Under the pieces are notes generated by a model that saw nothing but the letters and a program-made list of their open reading frames with translations, was not told the origin of the DNA and searched no databases. Source: UBA11740 sp049273695 (lineage in GTDB: Bacteria; Acidobacteriota; Blastocatellia; Pyrinomonadales; Pyrinomonadaceae). Taken from it: a DNA stretch of 64,000 bases. This document shows, in pieces, positions 41,652-49,489 of this stretch (positions are counted from its first letter, which is position 1; each line of letters begins with the position of its first letter). The stretch is taken from positions 151,700 through 215,699 of the forward strand of contig JBASRE010000005.1 of the NCBI GenBank assembly GCA_049273695.1, read 5' to 3'. Both the position numbers and the translations under genes were made by a program.

Positions 41652-42692
41652 TCACAAAGCCGCCAACGCCTTGATTCGCTCGCGCAGGGCCTTCACGAAA
41701 CCCTTTCGGGTTGCGTCGTCATAACCCGCGGCGCGAAAGGCGTCATCAATTTGATCGTCGGACAGCCGCGCAAGCATCTGCCCAATCCAGCGCGCGTTCT
41801 CCAGCGGAATGTGACGCATCGCCTTTTCTTTGTTCGCCTGGCTCTTGCCGTAACTCGGTTTGAAGAAGGAAGCGAACTTGCCGGCGCCTTTTGGCGTGGT
41901 GTTGTAATCGAACTCGACGATGCCCTTGTCGACGCCGACAATGAATTTACTCGTTTGAAACTCCGGCAGCGAATTCTTGATGCGCTTGCCGCCCAGGCCG
42001 CCGACCTTGCCGAGCGTTGCGCCGATGTCGGTGACCACGTAACGCGCTTCCATCTCGCCGGTGCCGGCGTGCTTATCGTAAAGGACGCGATTGTTTTCCA
42101 ATCTCGTGTCGTAATTTGCGAGCAGCACCATCAAAACCTTCAACCCGTCCAGTTCGCGAGTTCCCACGAAGGGGTTCTTCAGCCAATCCCAAATCGCGCC
42201 GCGCCTGACACCCTTACGTCGCGGTTCGAAGCGCGCGCCGCGGACGACTGATCCGTTAACGAATTCATCGCCACGTGTAAGTCGCGGCAGGTTCGTTATC
42301 TCGGCGCGCTCCAGATAGTAAGCCTCTTCCGCGAAGTAGCCCATCGCCCACACCAGCCGCGTCGCCACGGTCTCTGACTGCGCCTCGACGCCGAACTTCA
42401 CGTTCCAATTCACGCCGCGCGCATCCTTGACGCTAAACTTTGGCGACGCGCCCGTCGGGTCTTCTTCGACGAAGGTGAACGGCGCCACCGGCGCCAGGTC
42501 GGCTGCGCCTGGCCCATAGCGCAGATCACGCTTGGAGATGTCCCCGGGGTCGCGCCACAAAATCGGCGTGCCCGTCGGCAGCGGCTTCTTTGTCTTCGGT
42601 TTTTTAGCTTCTTGCGCAGCCGCGAGCGGGGAAAGACCGACGATCAAAACGAGCAGAAAGAAAATTGACTTGGATAATTTTGAAAGTTTCAT
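41652..42692 (-). CDS. Exported protein with protein-kinase-like catalytic motifs
   Basis: A clear signal peptide (residues 1-26, ending SPLAAAQ) starts this 346-residue protein. Motifs in the order of a kinase are visible: NWNVKFG with K99 (ATP-lysine position), E107 in SETVATRLVW (helix C position), D195-T-R-L-E-N200 matching the DxxxxN catalytic loop, and D222-I-G224 matching DFG. There is no glycine-rich loop of standard form, so it is closer to atypical kinases such as the HipA/FAM20 type than to Hanks kinases. That is inference. A phosphatase gene follows at once downstream. Without the kinase reading it would be an uncharacterised exported protein. Confidence 0.6.
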   Translation of the reverse strand: MKLSKLSKSIFFLLVLIVGLSPLAAAQEAKKPKTKKPLPTGTPILWRDPGDISKRDLRYGPGAADLAPVAPFTFVEEDPTGASPKFSVKDARGVNWNVKFGVEAQSETVATRLVWAMGYFAEEAYYLERAEITNLPRLTRGDEFVNGSVVRGARFEPRRKGVRRGAIWDWLKNPFVGTRELDGLKVLMVLLANYDTRLENNRVLYDKHAGTGEMEARYVVTDIGATLGKVGGLGGKRIKNSLPEFQTSKFIVGVDKGIVEFDYNTTPKGAGKFASFFKPSYGKSQANKEKAMRHIPLENARWIGQMLARLSDDQIDDAFRAAGYDDATRKGFVKALRERIKALAAL

Positions 42693-42786
42693 GAGAGACG
42701 ACCTGATTAATGGTTAGCTTCCGGCGGCGCGCATTATAGCGCAACCGATTAGCGGAGTGAACGTCTTTTTGAGACTGTTGATGAGC

Positions 42787-43296
42787 TTACCAATCTTCTT
42801 TGGCGATGTATTTCAGAACGTGCTTGATCGACGTTACGGCGAAGGTGCCGTCGGTCTTGCGAACGGGAATGTGCCGGTAGCGGCCGAGCGACATCTTGCT
42901 AAGCGCGGTCGCGACTGAATCCGTCTCGCGAAGCGTTTCCGGATCCGGGCTCATCAATTCTTTGACCGGTGTCGTCGGTGCGAGTGCTTTCTTCCCGGTT
43001 AGTTTGTTAAGGACGTCACGCTCAGTGAAGATTCCCAGCAGCTTGCCATCGTCAATCACCAGCGCGCAGCCGACGTGCGCGGCCCTCATTTTGTCGATCG
43101 CTGCGACGGCCGGCGTGTCGGAGGTTATGCCGACGAATTCCTGTTCGATCTGGTTGAGATCGTCCTCCATCACTGAGCGCGCGAGACCTTCTGCGCGATC
43201 CGCCCGCGGCACGTCGAACTGGCGCAGCGACGTCACGCACTCTTCGCAACGATCAGCGCCTTCGATGTTGTCGTAACCGCAAGATGGACAGAGCAT
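42787..43296 (-). CDS. CBS-domain protein with N-terminal zinc ribbon
   Basis: The 169-residue protein begins MLCPSCGYDNIEGADRCEEC, a C4 zinc ribbon (C3, C6, C17, C20). It is followed by two CBS domains (about 55-105 and 110-169) with LLGIFTERDVLNKL and VKELMSPDPETL. CBS pairs usually bind adenosine nucleotides and regulate a partner. The ATG is only a few bases from a repeat that has displaced any upstream ribosome-binding site. A second CBS protein is encoded at 47557, so the two flank korAB. Confidence 0.85.
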   Translation of the reverse strand: MLCPSCGYDNIEGADRCEECVTSLRQFDVPRADRAEGLARSVMEDDLNQIEQEFVGITSDTPAVAAIDKMRAAHVGCALVIDDGKLLGIFTERDVLNKLTGKKALAPTTPVKELMSPDPETLRETDSVATALSKMSLGRYRHIPVRKTDGTFAVTSIKHVLKYIAKEDW

Positions 43297-43299
43297 AAT

Positions 43300-43704
43300 T
43301 TAGATTGCGGATTGCGGAATTCGGATTGCGGATTTGTTTGAACCGCGGCGGTTTCCGTTTGCGCGCGCCGTTCGTATTGATGAAACGACCATCGAAACAA
43401 TTTCGTTCGTCTCTTCGAGCAGCGATTTCACTCGGTTCTGCTTTACCAAGCCACAATCGATTAGCATTTCAATCCAGTACAAAATTTCGTCCGCCTCTTC
43501 TTCGACAATCCCCATTTTCGCGGTGAAGTCTGGTCGAGATCGGGCCCGACACGCAGCACGGTAGTTCGCTCCGACGGAAGTTCCGCACCTCAGAAGTTGT
43601 TTGCCAATTACATCAGCGGTCCGCGTACTCGGTAATGATTCAACCAATCGGATGACTCTGAGACCAAGCGCCCTTGTTCGCTGCTTCATTTCGTCGGGAG
43701 TCAT
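43300..43704 (-). CDS. Four-helix-bundle protein (23S rRNA intervening-sequence type)
   Basis: ATG 43704 gives 134 residues with the four-helix-bundle family pattern: RTRALGLRVIRLVESLP, GKQLLRCGTSVGANYRAA, KMGIVEEEADEILYWIEML and a fourth helix LLEETNEIVSMVVSSIR. Such proteins were first found encoded in rRNA intervening sequences and also occur beside diversity-generating retroelements; no such retroelement is visible here. The C-terminal residues (KSAIRIPQSAI) are translated from the flanking repeat. The gene is bracketed by inverted GATTGCGGATT-type repeats and lies between korB and a CBS gene. Confidence 0.8.
   Translation of the reverse strand: MTPDEMKQRTRALGLRVIRLVESLPSTRTADVIGKQLLRCGTSVGANYRAACRARSRPDFTAKMGIVEEEADEILYWIEMLIDCGLVKQNRVKSLLEETNEIVSMVVSSIRTARANGNRRGSNKSAIRIPQSAI
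43311..43334. repeat. Inverted repeat, right-hand arm of the four-helix-bundle cassette
   Basis: TAGATTGCGGATTGCGGAATTCGGATTGCGGATTT lies at about 43310-43336. Its partner, AATCCGAAATCCGAATTCCGAAATCCGCAATC, is at 43710-43741. The arms bracket the four-helix-bundle gene, include its stop codon on one side, and extend to the korB stop on the other. Confidence 0.75.
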
Positions 43705-43709
43705 AACGC

Positions 43710-43742
43710 CAATCCGAAATCCGAATTCCGAAATCCGCAATC
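43710..43742. repeat. Inverted repeat, left-hand arm of the four-helix-bundle cassette
   Basis: AATCCGAAATCCGAATTCCG followed by AAATCCGCAATCA is complementary to the repeat at 43311-43334. It reaches the stop codon of korB (TGA, 43743-43741 on the minus strand). Confidence 0.75.
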
Positions 43743-44859
43743 ATTCCACGGTCCACATGTCGCCGCTATAGAGCAGTTTGTCGAGAGTGCCCGGACCGGA
43801 CTTGGCGATCGCAGAATCAATTTGCTCGGTCATCATCTGATCGTAACTGGGTCGCGTGACCGCACGGAAGATGCCAACCGGCTGCGGAAAATCGGGCTGC
43901 TCCATACGCGCGAGCATGAAAGCGACGGACGGATCCTCAAGGTTAATGTCATGCACCAGGAGGTTGGCTTCGGTGACTCCGTTCTCGCCGATCGTGACTA
44001 CTTCGGGATGCGCGCCATTCATTCGAATACCCTGATTGCGGTCCTTGCCGAAGATCATCGGCTTGCCGTGTTCGAGATAGAGCACCTTATCCTGTCGCAC
44101 ACTGCGCTCAGCAAAGTAATCGAACGCATGGTCGTTAAAGATGTTGCAGTTCTGATAGACCTCGATGAAAGAAACGCCCTTGTGCTTTGCCGCCGCCTCG
44201 ACAACCGCGCCCAGGTGCTTCACGTCGATATCGATCGAACGCGCGACAAAGGTGGCCTCGCTCGCAATCGCCAGCGACAGGGGGTTCACCGGATAATCAA
44301 TTACGCCCATCGGCGTCGATTTTGTGCGTTGGCCAAAGACGGAAGTCGGACTGTATTGGCCTTTGGTGAGGCCGTAAATCCGGTTGTTGAAGAGAATGTA
44401 ATTGACGTCCAGGTTGCGCCGCAGCACGTGCATGAAGTGATTGCCGCCAATCGAAAGTGCGTCGCCGTCACCGGTTATCACCCACACGCTCAGTTCGGGA
44501 TTCGCGGCTTTAATTCCGGTGGCAATCGCGGGCGCGCGCCCGTGGATGCTGTGAAATCCGTACGTATTCATGTAGTAGGGAAAGCGCGACGAACAACCGA
44601 TGCCCGAAACAAAAACCACCTTCTCGCGCGGAATGCCGAGTTCAGGCATCACTTTTTGCACGTTATTGAGGATGGCGTAGTCTCCACAGCCGGGACACCA
44701 GCGCACTTCCTGATTCGAGACGAAGTCTTTCTTCGTCATCTGACCCGGCGGAGGCGCGATCTGAAAGAGCGCCGCGCCGCCTTCGCTTTCCGCCGAAACC
44801 GAAGCATCGACGTTCACGCCGTGTCCGTTGCCGCTTGAACCGTTACCTTGTGTACTCAT
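43741..44859 (-). CDS. korB: 2-oxoacid:ferredoxin oxidoreductase, beta (TPP-binding) subunit
   Basis: The 372-residue protein carries a thiamine-diphosphate-binding fold: RWCPGCGDYAILNN at the N-terminus, SGIGCSSRFPYY, the GDGDALSIGGNH TPP motif and FNNRIYGLTKGQYSP. Together with the alpha subunit it oxidises 2-oxoglutarate (or another 2-oxoacid) to acyl-CoA with ferredoxin as acceptor. A nucleotidyltransferase-like gene overlaps its start by four bases (ATGA), so it is translationally coupled to that gene. korA lies beyond. There is no separate gamma subunit; that domain is fused to korA. Confidence 0.92.
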   Translation of the reverse strand: MSTQGNGSSGNGHGVNVDASVSAESEGGAALFQIAPPPGQMTKKDFVSNQEVRWCPGCGDYAILNNVQKVMPELGIPREKVVFVSGIGCSSRFPYYMNTYGFHSIHGRAPAIATGIKAANPELSVWVITGDGDALSIGGNHFMHVLRRNLDVNYILFNNRIYGLTKGQYSPTSVFGQRTKSTPMGVIDYPVNPLSLAIASEATFVARSIDIDVKHLGAVVEAAAKHKGVSFIEVYQNCNIFNDHAFDYFAERSVRQDKVLYLEHGKPMIFGKDRNQGIRMNGAHPEVVTIGENGVTEANLLVHDINLEDPSVAFMLARMEQPDFPQPVGIFRAVTRPSYDQMMTEQIDSAIAKSGPGTLDKLLYSGDMWTVE

Positions 44860-45494
44860 GATTGCTCCTGAAAAGTATTGCCGCGTTGAACTGCGTCCAG
44901 CAGCTCTAAGAATTTCTCTCGTACGTACGGATTAAGTTTTTCTGCGAATTCACTGGCGAGCCCGCGCATTTTGATGAGTTCCTGAACATCGGCGAGATCT
45001 TTCAGCCGATCCGGAGCTGTCATGCCGGAAGCCAACTTCAGTTCAATAAGCTTCTCAAGAGTCGCAAATCGAACGCCATCGATTTCTATAGTAGCCTCGG
45101 GTGGCGTCGGAAAACTGACCGGCTTTGGCTTGCCGTCACCCGGGTATTCGCCAGATGCAATTACGTCGATCCTAACTCCATCCCTGGTTGAGCGAAGCCT
45201 TTTCCTCGCTCCCGGAAAAGCCGGCACGTATCCTAGTCCGATGAGCTGTTCGTGAAACTTGTTCAATCCGTCCGCTGTGAAAACCAGATCTATTTTCTCG
45301 GTTAGCCGTGGATATCCGTGCGCGAACAGTGCCAGTGCGCCAACGACCATATAGTCGAGTTCATGCTCGTTTAGATCCGCCACGATGTGCGCTAGGGAGC
45401 GGTTAAGAGTGCCTTGTCCCATAAAGTAGCGAAGGGCTTCGTCGTAAGACTCAACGATTGATTGAGAAGTTCCAACTGGATTAGACGTGGCCAT
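44856..45494 (-). CDS. Nucleotidyltransferase-fold protein (DUF6036-like) between korA and korB
   Basis: The 212-residue protein has a nucleotidyltransferase fold: YMVVGALALFAHGYPRLTEKIDLVF (residues 48-72). The usual pattern is GG...A..HG..R.T.DID. Here the second Gly of GG is Ala53 and the first acidic residue of DID is Lys67, with Asp69 kept. The catalytic site looks degenerate. Such proteins are often the nucleotidyltransferase halves of toxin-antitoxin-like pairs, but no partner toxin is adjacent. Its stop overlaps korB (ATGA), so it is part of the kor operon. Confidence 0.72.
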   Translation of the reverse strand: MATSNPVGTSQSIVESYDEALRYFMGQGTLNRSLAHIVADLNEHELDYMVVGALALFAHGYPRLTEKIDLVFTADGLNKFHEQLIGLGYVPAFPGARKRLRSTRDGVRIDVIASGEYPGDGKPKPVSFPTPPEATIEIDGVRFATLEKLIELKLASGMTAPDRLKDLADVQELIKMRGLASEFAEKLNPYVREKFLELLDAVQRGNTFQEQS

Positions 45495-45588
45495 TGACGT
45501 AAAAACTCCTCACCACGCGGTAAACGGGAAGTAACCCGTCTGCCTTCGATTGTTACTTAGCTCGATGTCAAAGTTCCGCGTTCGCATC

Positions 45589-47451
45589 TCACAAATACTC
45601 TTCAACCTTCCGGATAATCTCTCGAATCTGGAATGGCCGGCCTTTGACCTTCGAGAAGGGAACTGCGTCAATTAAATAGCGCGCGCGAATCATCGTGCAC
45701 AGCTGGCCCAGATTCATTTCGGGAATGATCACGGTTTCGAATCCGGAAAGGACCTGGCCGAGGTTTTTTGGAAAAGGATTCAAGTGACGCAGGTGCGCGC
45801 TCGAGACTGATTTTCCTTCGTGACGCATTTTCTCGACAGCGGAAGTAATCGAGCCGTAGGTCGATCCCCAACCCAACACCAAAACTTTTCCGGTTTCGTC
45901 GCCGAATACTTCGACCGGCGGAATGTCCGCGACGGCCCGATCAACTTTTTCCTGGCGCAGCTTCACCATCAAGTGGTGATTCTCGGGATCGTAATTAACG
46001 TTTCCGGTGATGTGCTGCTTCTCGATCCCGCCGATGCGATGCTCCAAACCCGGCGTTCCGGGCAGCGCCCACGGCCGCGCGAGCGTCGCTTCGTCGCGCG
46101 CGTAGGGCATGAAGTTCGATGGGTCGGTGGTGAATTTGACGTCGATGCGCGGCAGTTTTTCTATCGCCGGCAAGGCCCAGGGCTCAGCGCCGTTCGCGAG
46201 ATAACCATCCGAGAGATAGAAAACCGGCACCATGTATTTGAAAGCCAGCCGCACCGATTCGATCGCCATGTCGAAGCAGTCAGCCGGAGTCGCGGGCGCG
46301 ATCACAATCGCCGGACACTCGCCGTTGCGTCCCCAGACGGCCTGGAACAGATCGGCCTGCTCGGTTTTTGTGGGCAAGCCGGTTGAGGGACCACCGCGCT
46401 GAACATTTACAATCACGAGCGGCAGTTCCGTCATCACCGCCAACCCGATCGCTTCCTGCTTCAGAGCGACACCGGGCCCCGAGGTTCCCGTCAGTCCTAC
46501 GTGACCGGCGAAGCTCGCGCCGATCGCTGCGCACACAGCCGCGATTTCGTCTTCAGCTTGAAACGTCTTGACGCCGAAATTCTTGTGACGCGCCAGCTCG
46601 TGCAAAATGTCCGACGCCGGCGTGATGGGATACGAGCCGTAGAAGAGGGGCCGTCCAGCCAGTTCGGCGGCGGCCACAAAACCGATGGCGGTCGCTTCGT
46701 TGCCCGTAATCTTGCGGTAACGTCCCGGCGCGATGACGGCCTTTTTAACCCGATAGTGAGTGGTGAAAACTTCGGTCGTTTCAGCGAAGTTGTAGCCGGT
46801 CTTCAGCGCCACTTCGTTTGCCTTGACCAGCTCTGGGTTTTTCTTGAACTTCGCGCGCACCCAATCGAGGGTCGGCTCAAGCGGCCGATCGTAAAGCCAG
46901 TACAAAACGCCGAGCGCGAAGAAGTTCTTGGAGCGGGCCATCTCTTTACGTGACAGCTCAACCGCGCCTTTCAAGGCGTTCATGTTCAGCGTCGAAATGG
47001 GCAGCTGATGCACGCGATAACCGGTAAGCGTGCCGTCTTCCAGCGGGTTCGAGTGATACGCGGCTTTCTCGAGATTGTCTTTCGTGAACTCATCAGTGTT
47101 GACGATGACCGTGCCGCCTTCTTCCAGGTCCGGCAGATTTACTTTCAGCGCCGCGGGATTCATCGCTACCAGGACGTTCGGTTGATCGCCCGGCGTGCGA
47201 ATGTCGTGATTGGAAAAATTCAGCTGAAAACCGCTGACGCCGGGTAAGCTGCCCGCGGGCGCGCGAATCTCGGCCGGAAAGTCGGGCAGCGTCGAGATGT
47301 CGTTGCCCATGATCGCGGACGTGTTCGTGAACTGGGTGCCCGTCAACTGCATGCCGTCGCCCGAGTCGCCGGCGAAGCGAATCGTGACGGTGTCGAGTTC
47401 TTCGAGGTTTTTGTCGATGGTTTCGACTGGTGGTTCTAAGACTGCGCTCAT
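45589..47451 (-). CDS. korA: 2-oxoacid:ferredoxin oxidoreductase, fused gamma-alpha subunit
   Basis: The 620-residue protein combines the gamma domain (about 20-210; TVRFAGDSGDGMQLTGTQF ... FPAEIRAP) with the alpha domain (about 245-620; YPITPASDILHELA, AAIGASFAGHVGLTGTSGPG, LVIVNVQRGGPSTGLPTKTEQ). This fused layout is common for 2-oxoglutarate:ferredoxin oxidoreductases. It operates with KorB in the cytoplasm, producing reduced ferredoxin. The GNEATAIGFV segment marks the alpha domain start. The gene is first in the operon korA, nucleotidyltransferase, korB. Word repeats fill the upstream gap. Confidence 0.93.
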   Translation of the reverse strand: MSAVLEPPVETIDKNLEELDTVTIRFAGDSGDGMQLTGTQFTNTSAIMGNDISTLPDFPAEIRAPAGSLPGVSGFQLNFSNHDIRTPGDQPNVLVAMNPAALKVNLPDLEEGGTVIVNTDEFTKDNLEKAAYHSNPLEDGTLTGYRVHQLPISTLNMNALKGAVELSRKEMARSKNFFALGVLYWLYDRPLEPTLDWVRAKFKKNPELVKANEVALKTGYNFAETTEVFTTHYRVKKAVIAPGRYRKITGNEATAIGFVAAAELAGRPLFYGSYPITPASDILHELARHKNFGVKTFQAEDEIAAVCAAIGASFAGHVGLTGTSGPGVALKQEAIGLAVMTELPLVIVNVQRGGPSTGLPTKTEQADLFQAVWGRNGECPAIVIAPATPADCFDMAIESVRLAFKYMVPVFYLSDGYLANGAEPWALPAIEKLPRIDVKFTTDPSNFMPYARDEATLARPWALPGTPGLEHRIGGIEKQHITGNVNYDPENHHLMVKLRQEKVDRAVADIPPVEVFGDETGKVLVLGWGSTYGSITSAVEKMRHEGKSVSSAHLRHLNPFPKNLGQVLSGFETVIIPEMNLGQLCTMIRARYLIDAVPFSKVKGRPFQIREIIRKVEEYL

Positions 47452-47484
47452 GGGTTATTTCAATAATTCCTTTCGGATGAAAAC

Positions 47485-47552
47485 CGTAAATCGTTAATCG
47501 TAAATCGTGAATAGAACGGCGTCGCTATTTACGATTTACCATTTACGATTCA
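47485..47552. repeat. AATCGTAAATCGTGAATAG inverted word repeat
   Basis: GTAAATCGTTAATCGTAAATCGTGAATAG (about 47486-47514) pairs with CTATTTACGATTTACCATTTACGATTCAC (47525-47553). The structure fills the spacer between the CBS gene and korA. The same word terminates genes or remnants at 20479 and 32531. Confidence 0.75.
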
Positions 47553-47556
47553 CTTG

Positions 47557-48075
47557 TCAGCCTCCCTCAACCGTATCCATCACCTGCGCGGGCAGCGGCG
47601 GCAGATTCATGGTCGCCTTCGGATAACACTCTGCCAGGTAGGTGATGATGTCGAACACGGAGATCAATCCAATCAACTCGCCCTTCTTGATCAGTGGGAT
47701 GTTCCGAAAGCCCTTTTCGTTCATCAGCTTCACCGCATCGCCCACGGTCGCGTCCGGCGAAAGGGTCTCGACCGTAGGATGCATCCACTGCGAAATCGGC
47801 GAATTCAAATCGACTTGTTGGCCGATGATTTTCGTGAGCAAGTCGCGCTCAGTAAAGATTCCGGCGACGCGCCCATCGTCGGAAACGATTACACAACCGC
47901 CTTCGTCGCTCTTCATGGCTTCTATTGCCTGAGACAGAGGAGTGAATGGAGAGACCGCGACATAGTCAGATGTTTGCAGCACGCGCACTCGCTGGTCGCG
48001 CGCCTTGGGAAGCTGGCGGTCCCGTGACCCGCCCTTACGCAGATCGTGTTCTTCTGTTTTTTGATCTTCCAGCAT
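47557..48075 (-). CDS. CBS-domain pair protein
   Basis: The 172-residue protein has two CBS domains (about 40-95 and 100-160): SQAIEAMKSDEGGCVIVSDD with GIFTERDLLTKII, and ISQWMHPTVETLSPDATVGDA with LIGLISVFDIITYL. There is no transmembrane or catalytic domain, and no zinc ribbon, unlike the protein at 42787. CBS pairs sense adenosine nucleotides or NAD-type ligands. It is likely regulatory, possibly for the adjacent kor genes, but this is inference from location only. It lies on the same strand as korA. Confidence 0.85.
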   Translation of the reverse strand: MLEDQKTEEHDLRKGGSRDRQLPKARDQRVRVLQTSDYVAVSPFTPLSQAIEAMKSDEGGCVIVSDDGRVAGIFTERDLLTKIIGQQVDLNSPISQWMHPTVETLSPDATVGDAVKLMNEKGFRNIPLIKKGELIGLISVFDIITYLAECYPKATMNLPPLPAQVMDTVEGG

Positions 48076-48186
48076 CCGAAGTTAATTCTAACTCACTTCC
48101 GTTGAGGGCCGGGAAAAGCCCGTCATCTTATCACAGGAAAAGGATGGCTGGATGTGATCCGCGGCACGAATCGGTTGTGTCCTTCT

Positions 48187-48287
48187 GCCTTTGCGATCCT
48201 TTGCGACTTTGCGTCTTTGCGTGAGATGCCCCTTAGTAGACGATGGCTGGTTCACGCCAAGGCGCTAAGGCGCAAAGACACGCAAAG
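48187..48287. repeat. CTTTGCGTCTTTGCG inverted word repeat (copy 1)
   Basis: CCTTTGCGATCCTTTGCGACTTTGCGTCTTTGCGTGA (48188-48224) is complementary to TTCACGCCAAGGCGCTAAGGCGCAAAGACACGCAAAG (48251-48287). The loop is about 26 bases. A second copy is at 50700-50780. It lies between the ends or starts of two minus-strand genes. Confidence 0.75.
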
Positions 48288-48339
48288 TAGGACACGACCG
48301 CACGAATGAGGGGAGGGCAGAATCGGGTGCAGGCCATCA

Positions 48340-49335
48340 TCAATGACCAGTCAGTTCAATCGCCATCAAAGTCAGATCGTCCGTGATGGGCAGGCCTTCC
48401 GCGAATTTCCGCGCATCATCAACCACCTGCGTGATGAGAGAGTCAGTCGGATGTTCGTGAAACTCGTTGAGCATCATTTGCAACCGGTCCTTGCCGTACT
48501 CCTCGTCGTCATGATTTCGAGCTTCAGAGAGCCCATCGGTGTAGAGCACTAACCGGTCGCCCTTTACAGCATCAATCGTGGTGGCGGAATAAGTCTGGTT
48601 GCAGAACATGCCGAGCGGCAATCCGGTCGCCGGTATCGGCGTGACTTTACCGTCGTGAAGATGCAGCGGCGCACAGTGGCCGGCGTTGCAAATCTCGATC
48701 GTGCCGTTCGCAGATGCTTTGCCGCAAACCAGCGTCGCATAGTAAGGACGCATGGTTGTGTCGGCGAATACTCCATTGGCGCGCTCGACCAGCTCGGTCA
48801 CCGACAGACCTGTGTTGATCAAGCTGCGAAAGATTGCGTGCAGGCGGCTCATCAAGAACGACGCGGCGATCCCTTTGCCTGACACGTCGCCGATCATGAA
48901 GTAAAGTTCGCCCGAGTCAGTGATGATCAGATCACAGTAGTCGCCGCCGACGAGCCCTGCTGGTTGGTAATAATGGGCCACTTCCCAACCGTTGAATTTG
49001 AGATTTTGTTTCGGTAGCGACTCGCCCTGAATCAGCCACGCGCGATCCAAGTCACGCTCCAGCTCTTCCAATTGGTGCGGTGTCAGGCAGCTCAGACAGA
49101 ATCGGGCCAATGGATCAGCCGTCATCGCAGCTTGGCCGATCAAATCGTGACAGACCTGGCAGACGCCGTAAGATTCAGCGCGGTTCAGATTCTCAATCGC
49201 CGACTGAACTTCGCGCAGCAACCCATTCAATTGAAAGTCTCCATTCGTGGTTTTGGCGGTCGCTTCCAGACGCATACGCCAGTTCAGTAGTTCGGTTCGC
49301 AGGTCGGGATTGGTGGCTTGGATAGCAGCGCTCAT
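48340..49335 (-). CDS. SpoIIE/PP2C-type serine phosphatase with DksA-like zinc finger
   Basis: The 331-residue protein has an N-terminal helical part (10-55), then a C4 zinc finger with C59, C62, C80 and C83 (YGVCQVC ... FCLSC). Its order and spacing match the DksA/TraR finger, including the preceding coiled coil. Residues 115-330 form a PP2C phosphatase of the RsbU/SpoIIE type: LVGGDYCDLI with D132, MIGDVSGKGI with D150, and VLYTDGLSEARN. It probably dephosphorylates an anti-anti-sigma-type protein in a partner-switching pathway, though no such partner is nearby. CAGGGGA precedes the ATG. Confidence 0.87.
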   Translation of the reverse strand: MSAAIQATNPDLRTELLNWRMRLEATAKTTNGDFQLNGLLREVQSAIENLNRAESYGVCQVCHDLIGQAAMTADPLARFCLSCLTPHQLEELERDLDRAWLIQGESLPKQNLKFNGWEVAHYYQPAGLVGGDYCDLIITDSGELYFMIGDVSGKGIAASFLMSRLHAIFRSLINTGLSVTELVERANGVFADTTMRPYYATLVCGKASANGTIEICNAGHCAPLHLHDGKVTPIPATGLPLGMFCNQTYSATTIDAVKGDRLVLYTDGLSEARNHDDEEYGKDRLQMMLNEFHEHPTDSLITQVVDDARKFAEGLPITDDLTLMAIELTGH

Positions 49336-49489
49336 GGTCGTTCCCCTGTCGTTTGTCGTAGCGGTTTTGACGAGAAAAAGAGTCAGGTAATTATACGCTT
49401 TTTCCCGCTGTAGAGTTCGTTTTCACGCGCGCATTCTTCCGCGAAATTCCGTCTAAATCTATCCGGTTTTTGGAGCGAATTTGGTGATC

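Noticed and set aside
43822..44838. Plus-strand open frame of 338 residues opposite korB
   Set aside because: KorB is unmistakable on the minus strand and the plus-strand frame has no family match that I recognise.
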